64,000 bases of DNA from Stercoripulliclostridium_A sp045577735 (GCA_045577735.1 JAZNIY010000008.1:248001-312000); one strand, 5' to 3'; shown: positions 1 through 7,270, counted from the first letter of the stretch. Made by a program: numbers and translations. The notes: generated by a model from the sequence alone, not told the origin.

Positions 1-537
1 ATAATTTTGCTTAGTGGCACGCCCCAAAAATTTAGCGAGGTAACGGGCATAATCGAGGAATACGATTATTGCACCACGGTGGAGGCAAAGCTCTTTGATA
101 TGACATCGGAAGAGGTACTAATGGTACCAAAGCCCACGGCACTCATCGGTGGAGATATACTCCTAGAAATGTTGGGAAGGTTGGAGGGCACCATGCTCGT
201 AAAAGACGGATACATTGCCTACCTGGAGGAAAACCACCTCTTTATCGCGCGCGTGATACCTAATATTAACGCCCCTGCAACCTACGTTACGGCAATAGCA
301 TACTTTATTAAAAGGTTCGCGCCAAAAGCCAAGTACGTAGTAGGGGACAACCCCTTGGCAAAGGCTTGTGGTCTAGTACCCGTACAAAGTAAAGTTAGTG
401 AAAACTCTGCAAGCCTGCTTGCTTCCAATCGTCCCAAAGCCAAGCTGGAAAGACTAACCAAAAAGGTCGTTGAACTTTCCCTTGCCGACGACGACCTCTT
501 CCAAGAACTACTTACCGAGATAGCAAATAAGGCTTAA
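1..537 (+). CDS. Unrecognised protein, C-terminal 178 codons (5' end outside window)
   Basis: The reading frame is open from the first base of the window to a TAA at 535-537, so the start lies upstream and this is a partial gene. I do not recognise the family. The visible part is soluble-looking, with no membrane segment or signal peptide. It alternates beta-like and helical stretches (for example LIGGDILLEMLGRLEGTML and ATYVTAIAYFIKRFAP) and ends in a Lys-rich helical tail. A hairpin followed by a T-run at 640-680, about 100 bases downstream, could terminate its transcript. Codon use matches the surrounding core genes. Confidence 0.6.
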   Translation: MILLSGTPQKFSEVTGIIEEYDYCTTVEAKLFDMTSEEVLMVPKPTALIGGDILLEMLGRLEGTMLVKDGYIAYLEENHLFIARVIPNINAPATYVTAIAYFIKRFAPKAKYVVGDNPLAKACGLVPVQSKVSENSASLLASNRPKAKLERLTKKVVELSLADDDLFQELLTEIANKA

Positions 538-873
538 AGCCCTGTTTTCATACTCCAGTATTTTATTGATTTTGGGGTGATCCAGTTGGTCAAGAAGGGT
601 AAAGAGTTCAATTTGAAGAGCAAGAATTTTTGATGTTTCCCCCTCTCTTGGTAAATGCCGAGGAGAGGGGTTTTTGTTTTCCGTAAGCATACCTTTTACG
701 CACTCTTTTAGGGATATTACGTATCCCACCACTTTGCGCGCGTGTGAAAGCCTAGAAAGAAGATATATTTGCTCGTTTAATATATCTATTATTTGTGTTA
801 CCAAAGGATGCTCCGAGCCGTTTAATTTAAGGTTGTACGCCCGCGCAAGGTTTTCCATGTAATCGTCTTTCAT
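508..873 (-). CDS. Doubtful small hypothetical protein (121 aa)
   Basis: The minus-strand frame has an ATG at 873 (MKDDYMENLARAYN) and runs to 508. It overlaps the 3' end of the preceding plus-strand gene by 30 bases. Its composition, with charged helices and heptad-like leucines, is protein-like, but no family is recognised and no Shine-Dalgarno site precedes the start. An earlier in-frame start at 948 would add 25 hydrophobic residues. The middle encodes PSPRHLPREGETS, which is the translation of the hairpin at 640-670 and is typical of palindromic repeats read as protein. It may be a real gene carrying an inserted palindrome, or not a gene at all. Confidence 0.35.
   Translation of the reverse strand: MKDDYMENLARAYNLKLNGSEHPLVTQIIDILNEQIYLLSRLSHARKVVGYVISLKECVKGMLTENKNPSPRHLPREGETSKILALQIELFTLLDQLDHPKINKILEYENRALSLICYLGK
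640..670 (+). terminator. GC-rich hairpin followed by T-run, possible terminator of the first gene
   Basis: CCCCTCTC at 640-647 pairs with GAGAGGGG at 663-670, with partly paired bases inside. TTTTTGTTTT follows on the plus strand. It looks like an intrinsic terminator for the plus-strand gene ending at 537, or a small interspersed palindrome. Confidence 0.5.
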
Positions 874-940
874 AGCACTAATGTATGCAATAAAAAGGGA
901 ATATGGTGAAAGAAATCGCAGGAAAGGTTGGGGTAAAATT

Positions 941-967
941 AAGGGCACCTTTGGAGGGTGCCCTTTT
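941..967 (-). terminator. Terminator downstream of the metal ATPase (possibly bidirectional)
   Basis: AAGGGCACC and GGGTGCCCTT form a stem of about 9 bp around a short loop, with a T-run on each strand. It lies 29 bases past the stop of the minus-strand ATPase gene. Confidence 0.7.
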
Positions 968-995
968 TAATGAGATAACGTGCTGAAAATTCGGT

Positions 996-3167
996 TTATT
1001 TGTTATGCTTCTCTTTGAAGAAGAGAAGTAGGCTTGCCGACAAGCATACGTATACGCTACTTGCGTTGTGGACAAGCGCGCCACTTACTGCGTTAAGTAG
1101 CCCAAGGGCGGAGAGCACGACCGAGGTTAAGCTAATGCAAAGCGAGAGTATTATGTTTACGGTTACCAGCCTGAAGGTTACGCGGGAAAGCTTGATGAGG
1201 AAGGGGACCTTTCTAAGGTCGTTAGCAAGGAGGGATACGTCTGCCGTTTCTATTGCCACGCTGTTGCCCATTGCGCCCATTGCTAGGGAAGTATCGCTTG
1301 CACTCATTGCGGGAGCATCGTTTACGCCGTCGCCCACCATAAGTACTTTGCCTTCCTTTTTGTACTCTTCTATGCACTCAACCTTGTTTTCGGGAAGAAG
1401 CCCTGCCTTGACTTCTTCTATGCCAACCTTGGAGGCAATAAGAGATGCTGAAGCGTGATTGTCACCCGTTAGCATTACTGGTTTTACGCCAAGGGCTTTT
1501 AGTTCGTTTATGGCACTTTGGGAGCCTTTACGCAAGGTATCGGTTATTAAAATTGCACCTTTATATTCTCCATCTATCATTACGGCAACGGTGGTGGAGG
1601 AGGATAAAAGGAGTTTGCCCTTTTCGCTTTCGGGTAGGTCTTGTAGTACTTCGGAGAGCTTTAAGATTTCTATTTTTTTGTTTTCAACTACGGCTTTAAT
1701 ACCTACGCCCACCTTGCTTTCCGTGCTACTGGGCTCGCTAATTTCGCCATCGTATGCGTTAACTATGGCTTTACCGATGAGGTGTTCGGACTTGCTTTCA
1801 GCAGAGGCGGAAAGACGTAGCAATTCTTCCCTTTCTATGCCGTAGGGGACGACCTCTTGCACTATGGGTTTGCCCTCGGTTAGAGTGCCCGTTTTATCAA
1901 GGCAAACCACCTTGATTTTGGAAAGGGCTTCAAATGCAACGCCACTCTTTACAAGTATACCTTTCTTACTTGCGTTACCAATTCCCGCGGCAACGCCAAT
2001 GGGCACTGCGAGAGTCATTGCGCAAGGACATACCACTATGAGAATGGTTATTGCTCTTTGTATGGCATCGAGAGCGCTGACTTTAAGACCGAATAGGGCA
2101 ACGAAGAAAACTATAACTGCAAGGGTACAAGTGGTAGGTACGAAATAACTGGCCCATTTGTCGGCAAGACGAACGAAGGGTGCCTTTTTCTTTTCTGCCT
2201 CTTTTACGTAGGCTATCAGTTTGGAGAGAGAGGTTTCCGTGCTGACGCTGGTTGCCTTAATTTCTATTGCGCTGTCCAAATTTTTGGTTCCGGCATATAC
2301 CTTGTCGCCGGGGGAAACGTCAAGAGGTGCGTATTCTCCCGTAATAGAAGAGGTGTCAACGGAGCCTTGTCCCGATACTACTATGCCGTCAAGGGCAATG
2401 ACTTCGTGGGGGCGAGTTAGAAGAACGTCGCCAACGTTTATGGTATTTACGTTGACGTCAACGTAACCCTCGCCGGTTTTTAACGTTGCGAGTACGGGGG
2501 TCATATCAATAAGGTCCTTGACTGCGCTACGTGACTTTCTACTGGTCACACCCTCAATTTGTTGACCGAGTGTCATTAGGAAGGCGATTTCGCCGGCAGC
2601 AAAAATATAACTACCATGGCCGTGTCCTTCGCCTACGCCAAACGCCATAAGTATACCCATTACGATACTTGCCGTCATAGCAATGCTAATGAGGAGTGCT
2701 GCGGTAATCTTTTTGCGCTTCAAGTTCTTTATTGCGCCACGATATATGGGCGTGCCACAAAGCACGATAACCACCCAAGCGGGGTCGAATACTGCAGTAA
2801 AGGGGTAGGGGTGATATACGTCAAAGTGTGAAAGCAGATAGCTTGCAATAAGTATGGGGAGGGATACTATTAGGAATATCCAATACTTGCCGAGTCTACC
2901 TTTTTTTGGTGTTTGGGAAAGGTCTACGCCACAGCAAGAGGCATGCTCGGGTTCCTCTAAATCTATGCCACAGCAAGAGCAACCTACGGTGCCTTCCTCT
3001 TCTTCGGAATGTTGCTCTCTAAGAGAATGTTCTTCGTGAGAGGGGTTCGCAAGGGAACAATTTTCGCCCTCGTGAGTGTGGTGGTGTTTTCCGCAACCAC
3101 AACTGCAGTTATGCTCGTTTTGGCAACCCAATTCTTCGTTTTGGGGCATTAAATCTCTATTTTCCAT
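996..3167 (-). CDS. Heavy-metal P1B-type ATPase, probably copper exporter
   Basis: A 723-residue P-type ATPase that should pump a soft metal out of the cytoplasm using ATP. Visible motifs: membrane segments from about residue 95, TGE in the actuator domain (276-278), the metal-binding CPC in a membrane helix (380-382), the phosphorylation loop DKTGTLT (424-430), SEHLIGKAI (the usual SEHP with Pro changed to Leu) and GDGVNDAPA near the C-terminus. There is no ferredoxin-like HMA domain. Instead the first 85 residues are Cys/His/Glu-rich, with CSCGCGKHHH and two CCGxDL motifs. The csoR gene upstream, with its operators, argues for Cu(I). The last membrane helices (HNASSVYVC) resemble Zn/Cd-type pumps, so specificity is not certain. 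No clear ribosome site precedes the ATG 7 bases after csoR, so translation is probably coupled. Confidence 0.93.
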   Translation of the reverse strand: MENRDLMPQNEELGCQNEHNCSCGCGKHHHTHEGENCSLANPSHEEHSLREQHSEEEEGTVGCSCCGIDLEEPEHASCCGVDLSQTPKKGRLGKYWIFLIVSLPILIASYLLSHFDVYHPYPFTAVFDPAWVVIVLCGTPIYRGAIKNLKRKKITAALLISIAMTASIVMGILMAFGVGEGHGHGSYIFAAGEIAFLMTLGQQIEGVTSRKSRSAVKDLIDMTPVLATLKTGEGYVDVNVNTINVGDVLLTRPHEVIALDGIVVSGQGSVDTSSITGEYAPLDVSPGDKVYAGTKNLDSAIEIKATSVSTETSLSKLIAYVKEAEKKKAPFVRLADKWASYFVPTTCTLAVIVFFVALFGLKVSALDAIQRAITILIVVCPCAMTLAVPIGVAAGIGNASKKGILVKSGVAFEALSKIKVVCLDKTGTLTEGKPIVQEVVPYGIEREELLRLSASAESKSEHLIGKAIVNAYDGEISEPSSTESKVGVGIKAVVENKKIEILKLSEVLQDLPESEKGKLLLSSSTTVAVMIDGEYKGAILITDTLRKGSQSAINELKALGVKPVMLTGDNHASASLIASKVGIEEVKAGLLPENKVECIEEYKKEGKVLMVGDGVNDAPAMSASDTSLAMGAMGNSVAIETADVSLLANDLRKVPFLIKLSRVTFRLVTVNIILSLCISLTSVVLSALGLLNAVSGALVHNASSVYVCLSASLLLFFKEKHNK

Positions 3168-3174
3168 ATTTCAA

Positions 3175-3432
3175 CTACATAAATTTTTCTATAATCTTAG
3201 TGAATGCTTGCATTACGTCGTCTTCACCTCTGGCAACCGACTCTTTAACGCAAGTGTTAAGGTGGTTTTTAAGAATAATGTTGGAAGTTTTCTTTAGTGC
3301 ACAAGTGCAAGCGTGTAGCTGTACGAGTACCTTTTCACATTCTTCACCGTTTTCTATCATTTTAACGATACCTTTAATTTGACCGTCAATGCGATTAAGT
3401 CTTGTGATGCATTCTTTACCATATTCTTTCAT
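3175..3432 (-). CDS. csoR: CsoR-family copper-sensing repressor
   Basis: 85 residues, all-helical CsoR/RcnR family (DUF156). The Cu(I) ligands of CsoR are present with exact spacing: Cys32, His57 and Cys61 (C-x24-H-x3-C, as Cys36/His61/Cys65 in the Mycobacterium protein). Additional cysteines occur at 8, 42 and 44. A good AAGGAG site precedes the ATG. It is the first gene of a two-gene operon with the ATPase. Two palindromic CsoR operators lie just upstream, so autoregulation with release on copper binding is expected from the family. Confidence 0.95.
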   Translation of the reverse strand: MKEYGKECITRLNRIDGQIKGIVKMIENGEECEKVLVQLHACTCALKKTSNIILKNHLNTCVKESVARGEDDVMQAFTKIIEKFM

Positions 3433-3446
3433 ATTTGCTCCTTAAT

Positions 3447-3463
3447 ATACCCCCGTGGGGTAT
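3447..3463. promoter_or_regulatory. CsoR operator 1
   Basis: Perfect palindrome ATACCCC-CGT-GGGGTAT, matching the known CsoR box TACCCC-N4-GGGGTA-type consensus. It lies 15 bases upstream of the csoR start codon. Confidence 0.9.
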
Positions 3464-3482
3464 CTGTTTATAGTACTAATAT

Positions 3483-3499
3483 ATACCCCCTAGGGGTAT
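3483..3499. promoter_or_regulatory. CsoR operator 2
   Basis: Second perfect 17-bp palindrome ATACCCC-CTA-GGGGTAT, centred 36 bp from the first, which is between three and four helical turns. Both lie in the csoR promoter region. Confidence 0.9.
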
Positions 3500-3569
3500 T
3501 TGTCAACCCTTTTTTACAAATTTTTTGGGGAAAAATTAAAAAAATAGTGGTAAAAGTTTGAAAATTTGC

Positions 3570-3598
3570 TTTACAAGTTAGTTTATTATATATATAAT
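3570..3598 (+). promoter_or_regulatory. Promoter of rpsF operon
   Basis: TTTACA (3570-3575), 17-bp spacer, TATAAT (3593-3598). The leader to the rpsF start is about 70 bases. Confidence 0.8.
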
Positions 3599-3633
3599 AT
3601 TAAAGCATTTGTAGGCAACTATAAATCCTTGTT

Positions 3634-3647
3634 CTACCCTAGGGTAG
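3634..3647 (+). promoter_or_regulatory. Hairpin in rpsF leader
   Basis: Perfect 14-base palindrome CTACCCTAGGGTAG in the untranslated leader, ending 14 bases before the AAGGAGG ribosome site. It may be a leader regulatory structure. It lacks the CCG-containing loop of the described S6:S18-binding leader, so I do not call it that. Confidence 0.4.
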
Positions 3648-3677
3648 AGCCATAAGTCCAAAAGGAGGTAAAATAAT

Positions 3678-3962
3678 ATGAACAAATACCAAGTTTTATT
3701 CATCATCGAAAATGGTATTGAAGACGAAGCGAAAGAAGCAGTTATCACTAAATATACTGACCTTATCGAAAGTCTTGGCGGTTCTGTAAGTATGGTTGAT
3801 AAGTGGGGTACCCGCAAGTATGCATATCCTATCAACTACAAAACCGAAGGCTACTACGTTCTTGTTCAATTCGAAGCTGCTCCCACAGTTCCTGAAGAAC
3901 TCGACAGACAAATGAGAATTAACGAAAACATAGTTCGTCAAATGATCACCAGACAATTCTAA
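3678..3962 (+). CDS. rpsF: 30S ribosomal protein S6
   Basis: 94 residues, full length for S6. The N-terminus MNKYQVLFIIENG and the stretch KWGTRKYAYPINYKTEGYYV are family signatures. S6 binds with S18 to the central domain of 16S rRNA on the small subunit platform. An AAGGAGGT ribosome site lies at normal spacing. It is first in the conserved rpsF-ssb-rpsR operon, with ssb starting 14 bases after the stop. Confidence 0.98.
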   Translation: MNKYQVLFIIENGIEDEAKEAVITKYTDLIESLGGSVSMVDKWGTRKYAYPINYKTEGYYVLVQFEAAPTVPEELDRQMRINENIVRQMITRQF

Positions 3963-3975
3963 TAGGAGGAGTGTT

Positions 3976-4401
3976 ATGAACAAAGTTATTCTTATTGGTA
4001 ACCTTACCAAAGATCCCGAACAAACCTACACCCCTTCAAACATTTGCGTTTGCCGTTTCACTGTAGCCGTTAACCGCTCCTATTCCAGCCAAAATGGTGA
4101 CAAGCAAACCGACTTCTTGCCCGTAGTTTGCTGGCGTAACCAAGCCGAAAACTGCGCAAAGCACCTCAAGAAAGGTTCTAAAGTTGGCGTAAGCGGATCT
4201 ATCCAAACCCGCACCTATGATGACGCTAACGGCGTAAGAAGATACGTTACCGAAATCGTTGCAGACGAAGTACAATTCCTCTCCACCCGTAATGACGGTT
4301 CCGACGACCTTCCCGAAATCCCCGAAGCTCGCGAAACCAGGAGAGCACCCAGAGTGGAAGATGCACGTCCCATCGCAAGTGAAGACGACCTTCCCTTCTA
4401 A
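3976..4401 (+). CDS. ssb: Single-stranded DNA-binding protein
   Basis: 141 residues. The N-terminal OB fold (MNKVILIGNLTKDPE through about residue 105) is followed by a short acidic linker and the C-terminal tip DDLPF, which recruits replication and repair proteins. Conserved features include FLPVVCWRNQAENC and KKGSKVGVSGSIQTRTYDD. It coats single-stranded DNA during replication, recombination and repair. The ribosome site is AGGAGG. The C-terminal linker is shorter than in Bacillus SSB. Confidence 0.98.
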   Translation: MNKVILIGNLTKDPEQTYTPSNICVCRFTVAVNRSYSSQNGDKQTDFLPVVCWRNQAENCAKHLKKGSKVGVSGSIQTRTYDDANGVRRYVTEIVADEVQFLSTRNDGSDDLPEIPEARETRRAPRVEDARPIASEDDLPF

Positions 4402-4425
4402 TTTTAGAGTATAAGGAGTATAAAT

Positions 4426-4725
4426 ATGGAAAATAAGACTGCTAAACCCGCAAGACCTGCTGGAAAGCGTGCACCTAAAAAGAAAGTTTGCCCCTTTTGC
4501 GTAAACAAGGTTGATGAAATCGATTACATCGCTCTTGCAAAAGAAATCGAAAAGTCCTCCGAACGTAGCTATAAAGACGGCGAAAAGCGTCCTCGCTATA
4601 TCGCTGAAAAAGGCAAGATTCTTCCCCGCCGTATGTCCGGTGTTTGCGTAAAACATCAACGCGCACTTGCAACTGCAATTAAACGCGCACGTATAATGGC
4701 TCTTCTTCCTTTCAAAGGCGAATAA
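4426..4725 (+). CDS. rpsR: 30S ribosomal protein S18, Cys-containing form with an insertion
   Basis: 99 residues. The core is clear: KKKVCPFCVNKVDEIDY, then KGKILPRRMSGVCVKHQRAL and AIKRARIMALLPFKGE at the C-terminus. The two CxxC cysteines plus Cys and His in VCVKH fit the zinc-type (C+) form. Between the DY motif and KGKILPRR there are roughly 15 more residues than in Bacillus S18, Lys/Glu/Arg-rich, roughly AKEIEKSSERSYKDGEKR. S18 pairs with S6 on the 30S platform. The stop codon is embedded in the left arm of the structured repeat that follows. Confidence 0.96.
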   Translation: MENKTAKPARPAGKRAPKKKVCPFCVNKVDEIDYIALAKEIEKSSERSYKDGEKRPRYIAEKGKILPRRMSGVCVKHQRALATAIKRARIMALLPFKGE

Positions 4726-4847
4726 AAACCATTATTTTGGCACTAGCCATAGGAAAAACAAGTCCCACTCGGTCGTTTACGAAAAGTAAAGTCCCGTCGT
4801 GGGACTTTTATTTTTTCCGTCGGTTAGTATCCAAACTAATGGTTTTT
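4724..4847 (+). repeat. Structured dispersed element A1 (acts as terminator of rpsR)
   Basis: Outer arms AAAAACCATTATTTTGG (4724-4740) and CCAAACTAATGGTTTTT (4831-4847) pair with one T-C mismatch. The middle stem is AAGTCCCAC/GTGGGACTT. The core is CGG-TCG-TTTAC-GAAAA-GTAAA-GTC-CCG. It begins inside the rpsR stop codon, and its T-rich right side can terminate transcription. Confidence 0.85.
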
Positions 4848-4861
4848 ATTTACATACTATA

Positions 4862-4932
4862 AGTTAGCAGAGTCCCGTCAGGTGGCTTTTTTGTTTTGCT
4901 CGTTTTTCATCTTAACTAGCGTGTTTTAAGAG
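4862..4932 (+). repeat. Decayed right half of a structured element
   Basis: The stretch AGTTAGCAGAGTCCCGTC through GCGTGTTTTAAGAGG matches the right half of the element at 46219-46344, including the GTCCCGTC loop and the TCATCTTAACTAGCG arm. The left half is missing. Confidence 0.6.
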
Positions 4933-4978
4933 GATTAATAAAGATAGAAGCCATGAAGAAAGTCCTAATTTTGAGGAA

Positions 4979-5007
4979 TTGACAGTCAAAAGAAAAGATG
5001 ATATTAT
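4979..5007 (+). promoter_or_regulatory. Promoter of PH-domain gene
   Basis: TTGACA (4979-4984), 17-bp spacer, TATTAT (5002-5007), preceded by TGA (extended -10 type). Confidence 0.75.
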
Positions 5008-5039
5008 TAAAATATAAACAAAAGTAGGAGGACAAAAAA

Positions 5040-5420
5040 GTGATTGACTTTAACAAAAGTGGATTTTTTGCAAGATTAAAGAAAGTAGATAATGGAGAAT
5101 TTAGCGCTATCATTAATGATTTTTTGATTAGTGGCGAAAGCATAGTTGGCTCTTATCAAAGCGTAAGAGATGGTATTGTTTTTACAAACAAGAGAATCAT
5201 TACGATAAATGTTCAAGGTATAACTGGAAAGAAAAAAGATTTTACGTCTATTCCATATAGCAAGATTGCAACCTTCTCTTTAGAGACGGCTGGGGTGTTT
5301 GATATGGATGCAGAACTTGAAATATACTTACCATCAATAGGTAAAGTTCATTTTGAATTTACTGGAAGAACAGATGTTAAAGAGATTTGTAAAATGATAT
5401 CCACATATGCGTTAGCATAA
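5040..5420 (+). CDS. Bacterial PH-domain protein
   Basis: 126 residues starting at GTG (5040), chosen because AGGAGG lies 9 bases upstream and no ATG fits better. The whole chain resembles a single bacterial pleckstrin-homology domain (bPH_1 type). The signs are the strand pattern SVRDGIVFTNKRIITINVQGITGKKKDFTSIPYSKIATFSLETA and a C-terminal helix (DVKEICKMISTYAL). The ITGKKxxxxSIPYSKI segment is the best family mark. Proteins of this type are soluble; their physiological role is generally unknown. It has its own promoter and terminator and is a single-gene unit. Confidence 0.75.
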   Translation: MIDFNKSGFFARLKKVDNGEFSAIINDFLISGESIVGSYQSVRDGIVFTNKRIITINVQGITGKKKDFTSIPYSKIATFSLETAGVFDMDAELEIYLPSIGKVHFEFTGRTDVKEICKMISTYALA

Positions 5421-5440
5421 TATAGGCTATATTAAAAGTA

Positions 5441-5474
5441 AAAGACCGTTACTCAGTAATAACGGTCTTTTTTT
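5441..5474 (+). terminator. Terminator of PH-domain gene
   Basis: AAAGACCGTTA and TAACGGTCTTT form an 11-bp stem with a short loop, followed by a T-run. Confidence 0.9.
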
Positions 5475-5502
5475 CTTTGGTTTTTGAGTTTTTAATATTT
5501 AC

Positions 5503-5700
5503 TTATATATCTTATACAGTCGAGTTTTTTCTTTTCTTGGGGACAGCTTAGTCAGAGTCTTAAAATGGCATAAAGAAGCTGGTAAACCCTTTGTTACCGA
5601 CCTTATTGGGCAACTTGGTACGCTACTTACCTTTGGAAGTATTGCAAGTTTCCTTGTTGGCGCCGTAGTGTTTAAAAAGGATGAAAAAAATAGCTATTAA
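5503..5700 (+). pseudogene. Remnant of a membrane protein gene (C-terminal end only)
   Basis: An open frame ending at TAA 5698-5700 has no usable start codon but reads like protein: DSLVRVLKWHKEAGKPF, then a hydrophobic helix (LGTLLTFGSIASFLVGAVVF) and a charged tail KKDEKNSY. The GKPF-x-LIGQL pattern before a membrane helix resembles the end of DUF2975-type membrane proteins, a weak similarity judged by eye. The promoter-proximal part is absent. It sits between two terminators and looks like a 3' relic left by deletion. Confidence 0.5.
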
Positions 5701-5702
5701 AT

Positions 5703-5731
5703 AAAAGGCTCACGGAAACGTGTGCTTTTTT
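5703..5731 (+). terminator. Terminator after the gene remnant
   Basis: AAAAGGCTCACG-GAAA-CGTGTGCTTTTTT: a stem with one mismatch and GAAA tetraloop followed by T-run. Its survival supports a former gene here. Confidence 0.7.
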
Positions 5732-5775
5732 GTGGTTAAATGTTTGAGCGTGCGCCTAAAATTCCATTTTAGATA

Positions 5776-5804
5776 TTGATTATTATAAAATAAAGAATTA
5801 TAAT
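5776..5804 (+). promoter_or_regulatory. Promoter of Sel1-repeat gene
   Basis: TTGATT (5776-5781), 17-bp spacer, TATAAT (5799-5804). Confidence 0.75.
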
Positions 5805-5852
5805 AAATCTAGCGTGCGCGCAAGACATAATTTAATTATATATGAGGTAGAT

Positions 5853-6800
5853 ATGGATTATTCTAAATGTTATTACAAAGGTCGTTACGTTTATAGCGCA
5901 AGGGAATATTTGGATGCTATGAAAGCAAATTACTTTAACCTTGCATACGATCCTAAAAACAGGGAAAAGATGCTCGAAGAAATAGAAAGAATTATGAACT
6001 ATAATTCCAGCAAAGATATATTTGCCCTTGCATATCTTTTGTTTGATGCGGGAACGGAGTCAAGCTATGACAGAGCCTATAACTGTTTGGATATAATCGT
6101 TAGTTGGGACTATGCTCCTGCTAAATATCTATTAGGACAAATGTACTTTTTGGGCGCAAGAGTAGACAAGGACGTAGACAGATTTTTCGAGCTAACCCAA
6201 GAGGCGGCAAAAGACAATTTTATACCCGCTAAAAATGCTTTGGCATATGCCTATTTTAACGGATATGGCTGTAAAACCGACCACGCAAAAGGTCGCAAGT
6301 TGCTCCAAGAATGTATCGATACCGCTAATTACGGCGTAGCATATTACAACGCCGGCGTAGGCTATATGCAAGGCTCTTTTGGCTATCCTAAGGATGAGAG
6401 AAAGGCACTTTCTTATTTCCAAGAAGCATCCTACCAATATTACAAATCAGCATCCTACAATTTGGGAATAATGTATCTTGAAGGTAAGGGATGCACTAAA
6501 AACATCCAAAAGGGACTCCAAGAATTGTCGGCAGCCGCAAGTCTTGGACATTTGAAATCCCAAAAGAAACTGGGTGACGCCTATTATTTTGGCAAGATAA
6601 CCACCAAAAACCTTGAAAGAGCCTATACCTATTACCTCATGGCGGCGGAAAACGGCGATCCCTACTCCATGTATAGCGTCGGCTACATGATCGTCAAAAA
6701 GGAATATATGTGGGTTGACCGATTCGAGGGTATCAAGTGGCTACAAAAGGCGTCGTATAAAGGGTATGAGGCGGCAACCAAACTACTCAATAACTTGTAG
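5853..6800 (+). CDS. Sel1-like (TPR) repeat protein
   Basis: 315 residues from the ATG at 5853, which follows GAGGTA at good spacing; an upstream in-frame ATG-like start lacks a site. From about residue 90 the chain is a row of Sel1-like repeats, each with a small-residue helix pair such as AKYLLGQMYFLGARVDKD, AKNALAYAYFNGYGC and SASYNLGIMYLEGKGCTKN (about six or seven repeats). Such solenoids bind proteins. There is no signal peptide, so a cytoplasmic scaffold is likely. The partner is not indicated by the neighbours. The stop overlaps the left arm of a structured repeat. Confidence 0.85.
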   Translation: MDYSKCYYKGRYVYSAREYLDAMKANYFNLAYDPKNREKMLEEIERIMNYNSSKDIFALAYLLFDAGTESSYDRAYNCLDIIVSWDYAPAKYLLGQMYFLGARVDKDVDRFFELTQEAAKDNFIPAKNALAYAYFNGYGCKTDHAKGRKLLQECIDTANYGVAYYNAGVGYMQGSFGYPKDERKALSYFQEASYQYYKSASYNLGIMYLEGKGCTKNIQKGLQELSAAASLGHLKSQKKLGDAYYFGKITTKNLERAYTYYLMAAENGDPYSMYSVGYMIVKKEYMWVDRFEGIKWLQKASYKGYEAATKLLNNL

Positions 6801-6919
6801 ACTTTGTTTTTTGGCGAATTAGTTAGAAAAATGGGAAAATTTACTTAGTCATTTACGCTTAGTAAACTCCTTGCGTAAATTTTCCCTTTTCCGTCCTACT
6901 TCATCCAAAAACCAAAGTC
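6800..6919 (+). repeat. Structured dispersed element A2
   Basis: Outer arms GACTTTGTTTTTTGG (6800-6814) and CCAAAAACCAAAGTC (6905-6919) pair except for one T-C mismatch. The middle stem GGGAAAATTTAC/GTAAATTTTCCC is perfect (12 bp). The core is TCA-TTTAC-GCTTA-GTAAA-CTC. It starts at the last base of the Sel1 gene's stop codon. Confidence 0.85.
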
Positions 6920-6960
6920 TACCGAGGTCTAGGAAAAGTAAGAGGGTACTCAAACTGAAT

Positions 6961-7080
6961 AACAAGGTTTTTTGGCGAATTACTTTGTCAAAGGCAAATT
7001 TTCTCAAGGCGCAGTAGGTCAACTACAGCAACCTTTCTAAAATTTGCCTTTTCCTCGTACTTCATCCAAAAACCAAAGTC
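6961..7080 (+). repeat. Structured dispersed element A3 (second core type)
   Basis: Outer arms (6961-6975 and 7066-7080) are like A2, partly decayed on the left. The middle stem AAGGCAAATTTT/AAAATTTGCCTT is perfect. The core is AAGG-CGCA-GTAG-GTCAA-CTAC-AGCAA-CCTT, the second subtype. Confidence 0.8.
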
Positions 7081-7100
7081 TATCGTGGTCTAACACTAGT

Positions 7101-7225
7101 AAAAACGCGTTATTTTAGCGAACAACTTCACAAAACTAAAAATCTCCCTACGGGTCATGTACGCCTAGTACACTCCCCTTGGGAGATTTTCTTTTTGTTC
7201 GTATCTCATCCAAAAAACAAAGTCT
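7101..7225 (+). repeat. Structured dispersed element A4, chimeric outer arms
   Basis: The left arm AAAACGCGTTATTTTAG is that of the element at 46219. The right arm (CCAAAAAACAAAGTC) is that of A2/A3, so the outer stem cannot form. The middle stem AAAATCTCCC/GGGAGATTTT is intact. The core is GGG-TCA-TGTAC-GCCTA-GTACA-CTC-CCC, where the inner stem differs from other copies by a compensated pair. Confidence 0.75.
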
Positions 7226-7270
7226 ATCAGAGACTTAACACAGACAAAAATAAGAAAAAAACTAAAATTT

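Noticed and set aside
2616..2831. Plus-strand open frames opposite the metal ATPase and other long genes
   Set aside because: They are shadows of well-supported genes on the other strand with no signals of their own.
3599..3677. S6:S18-binding leader of rpsF
   Set aside because: The leader has a palindrome but lacks the conserved CCG-containing loop, so only a generic hairpin is annotated.
4724..4847. IS or MITE with terminal inverted repeats and target duplications
   Set aside because: No transposase, no clear direct target repeats, and arms differ between copies by compensating changes, which fits a structured element better than a classical MITE.
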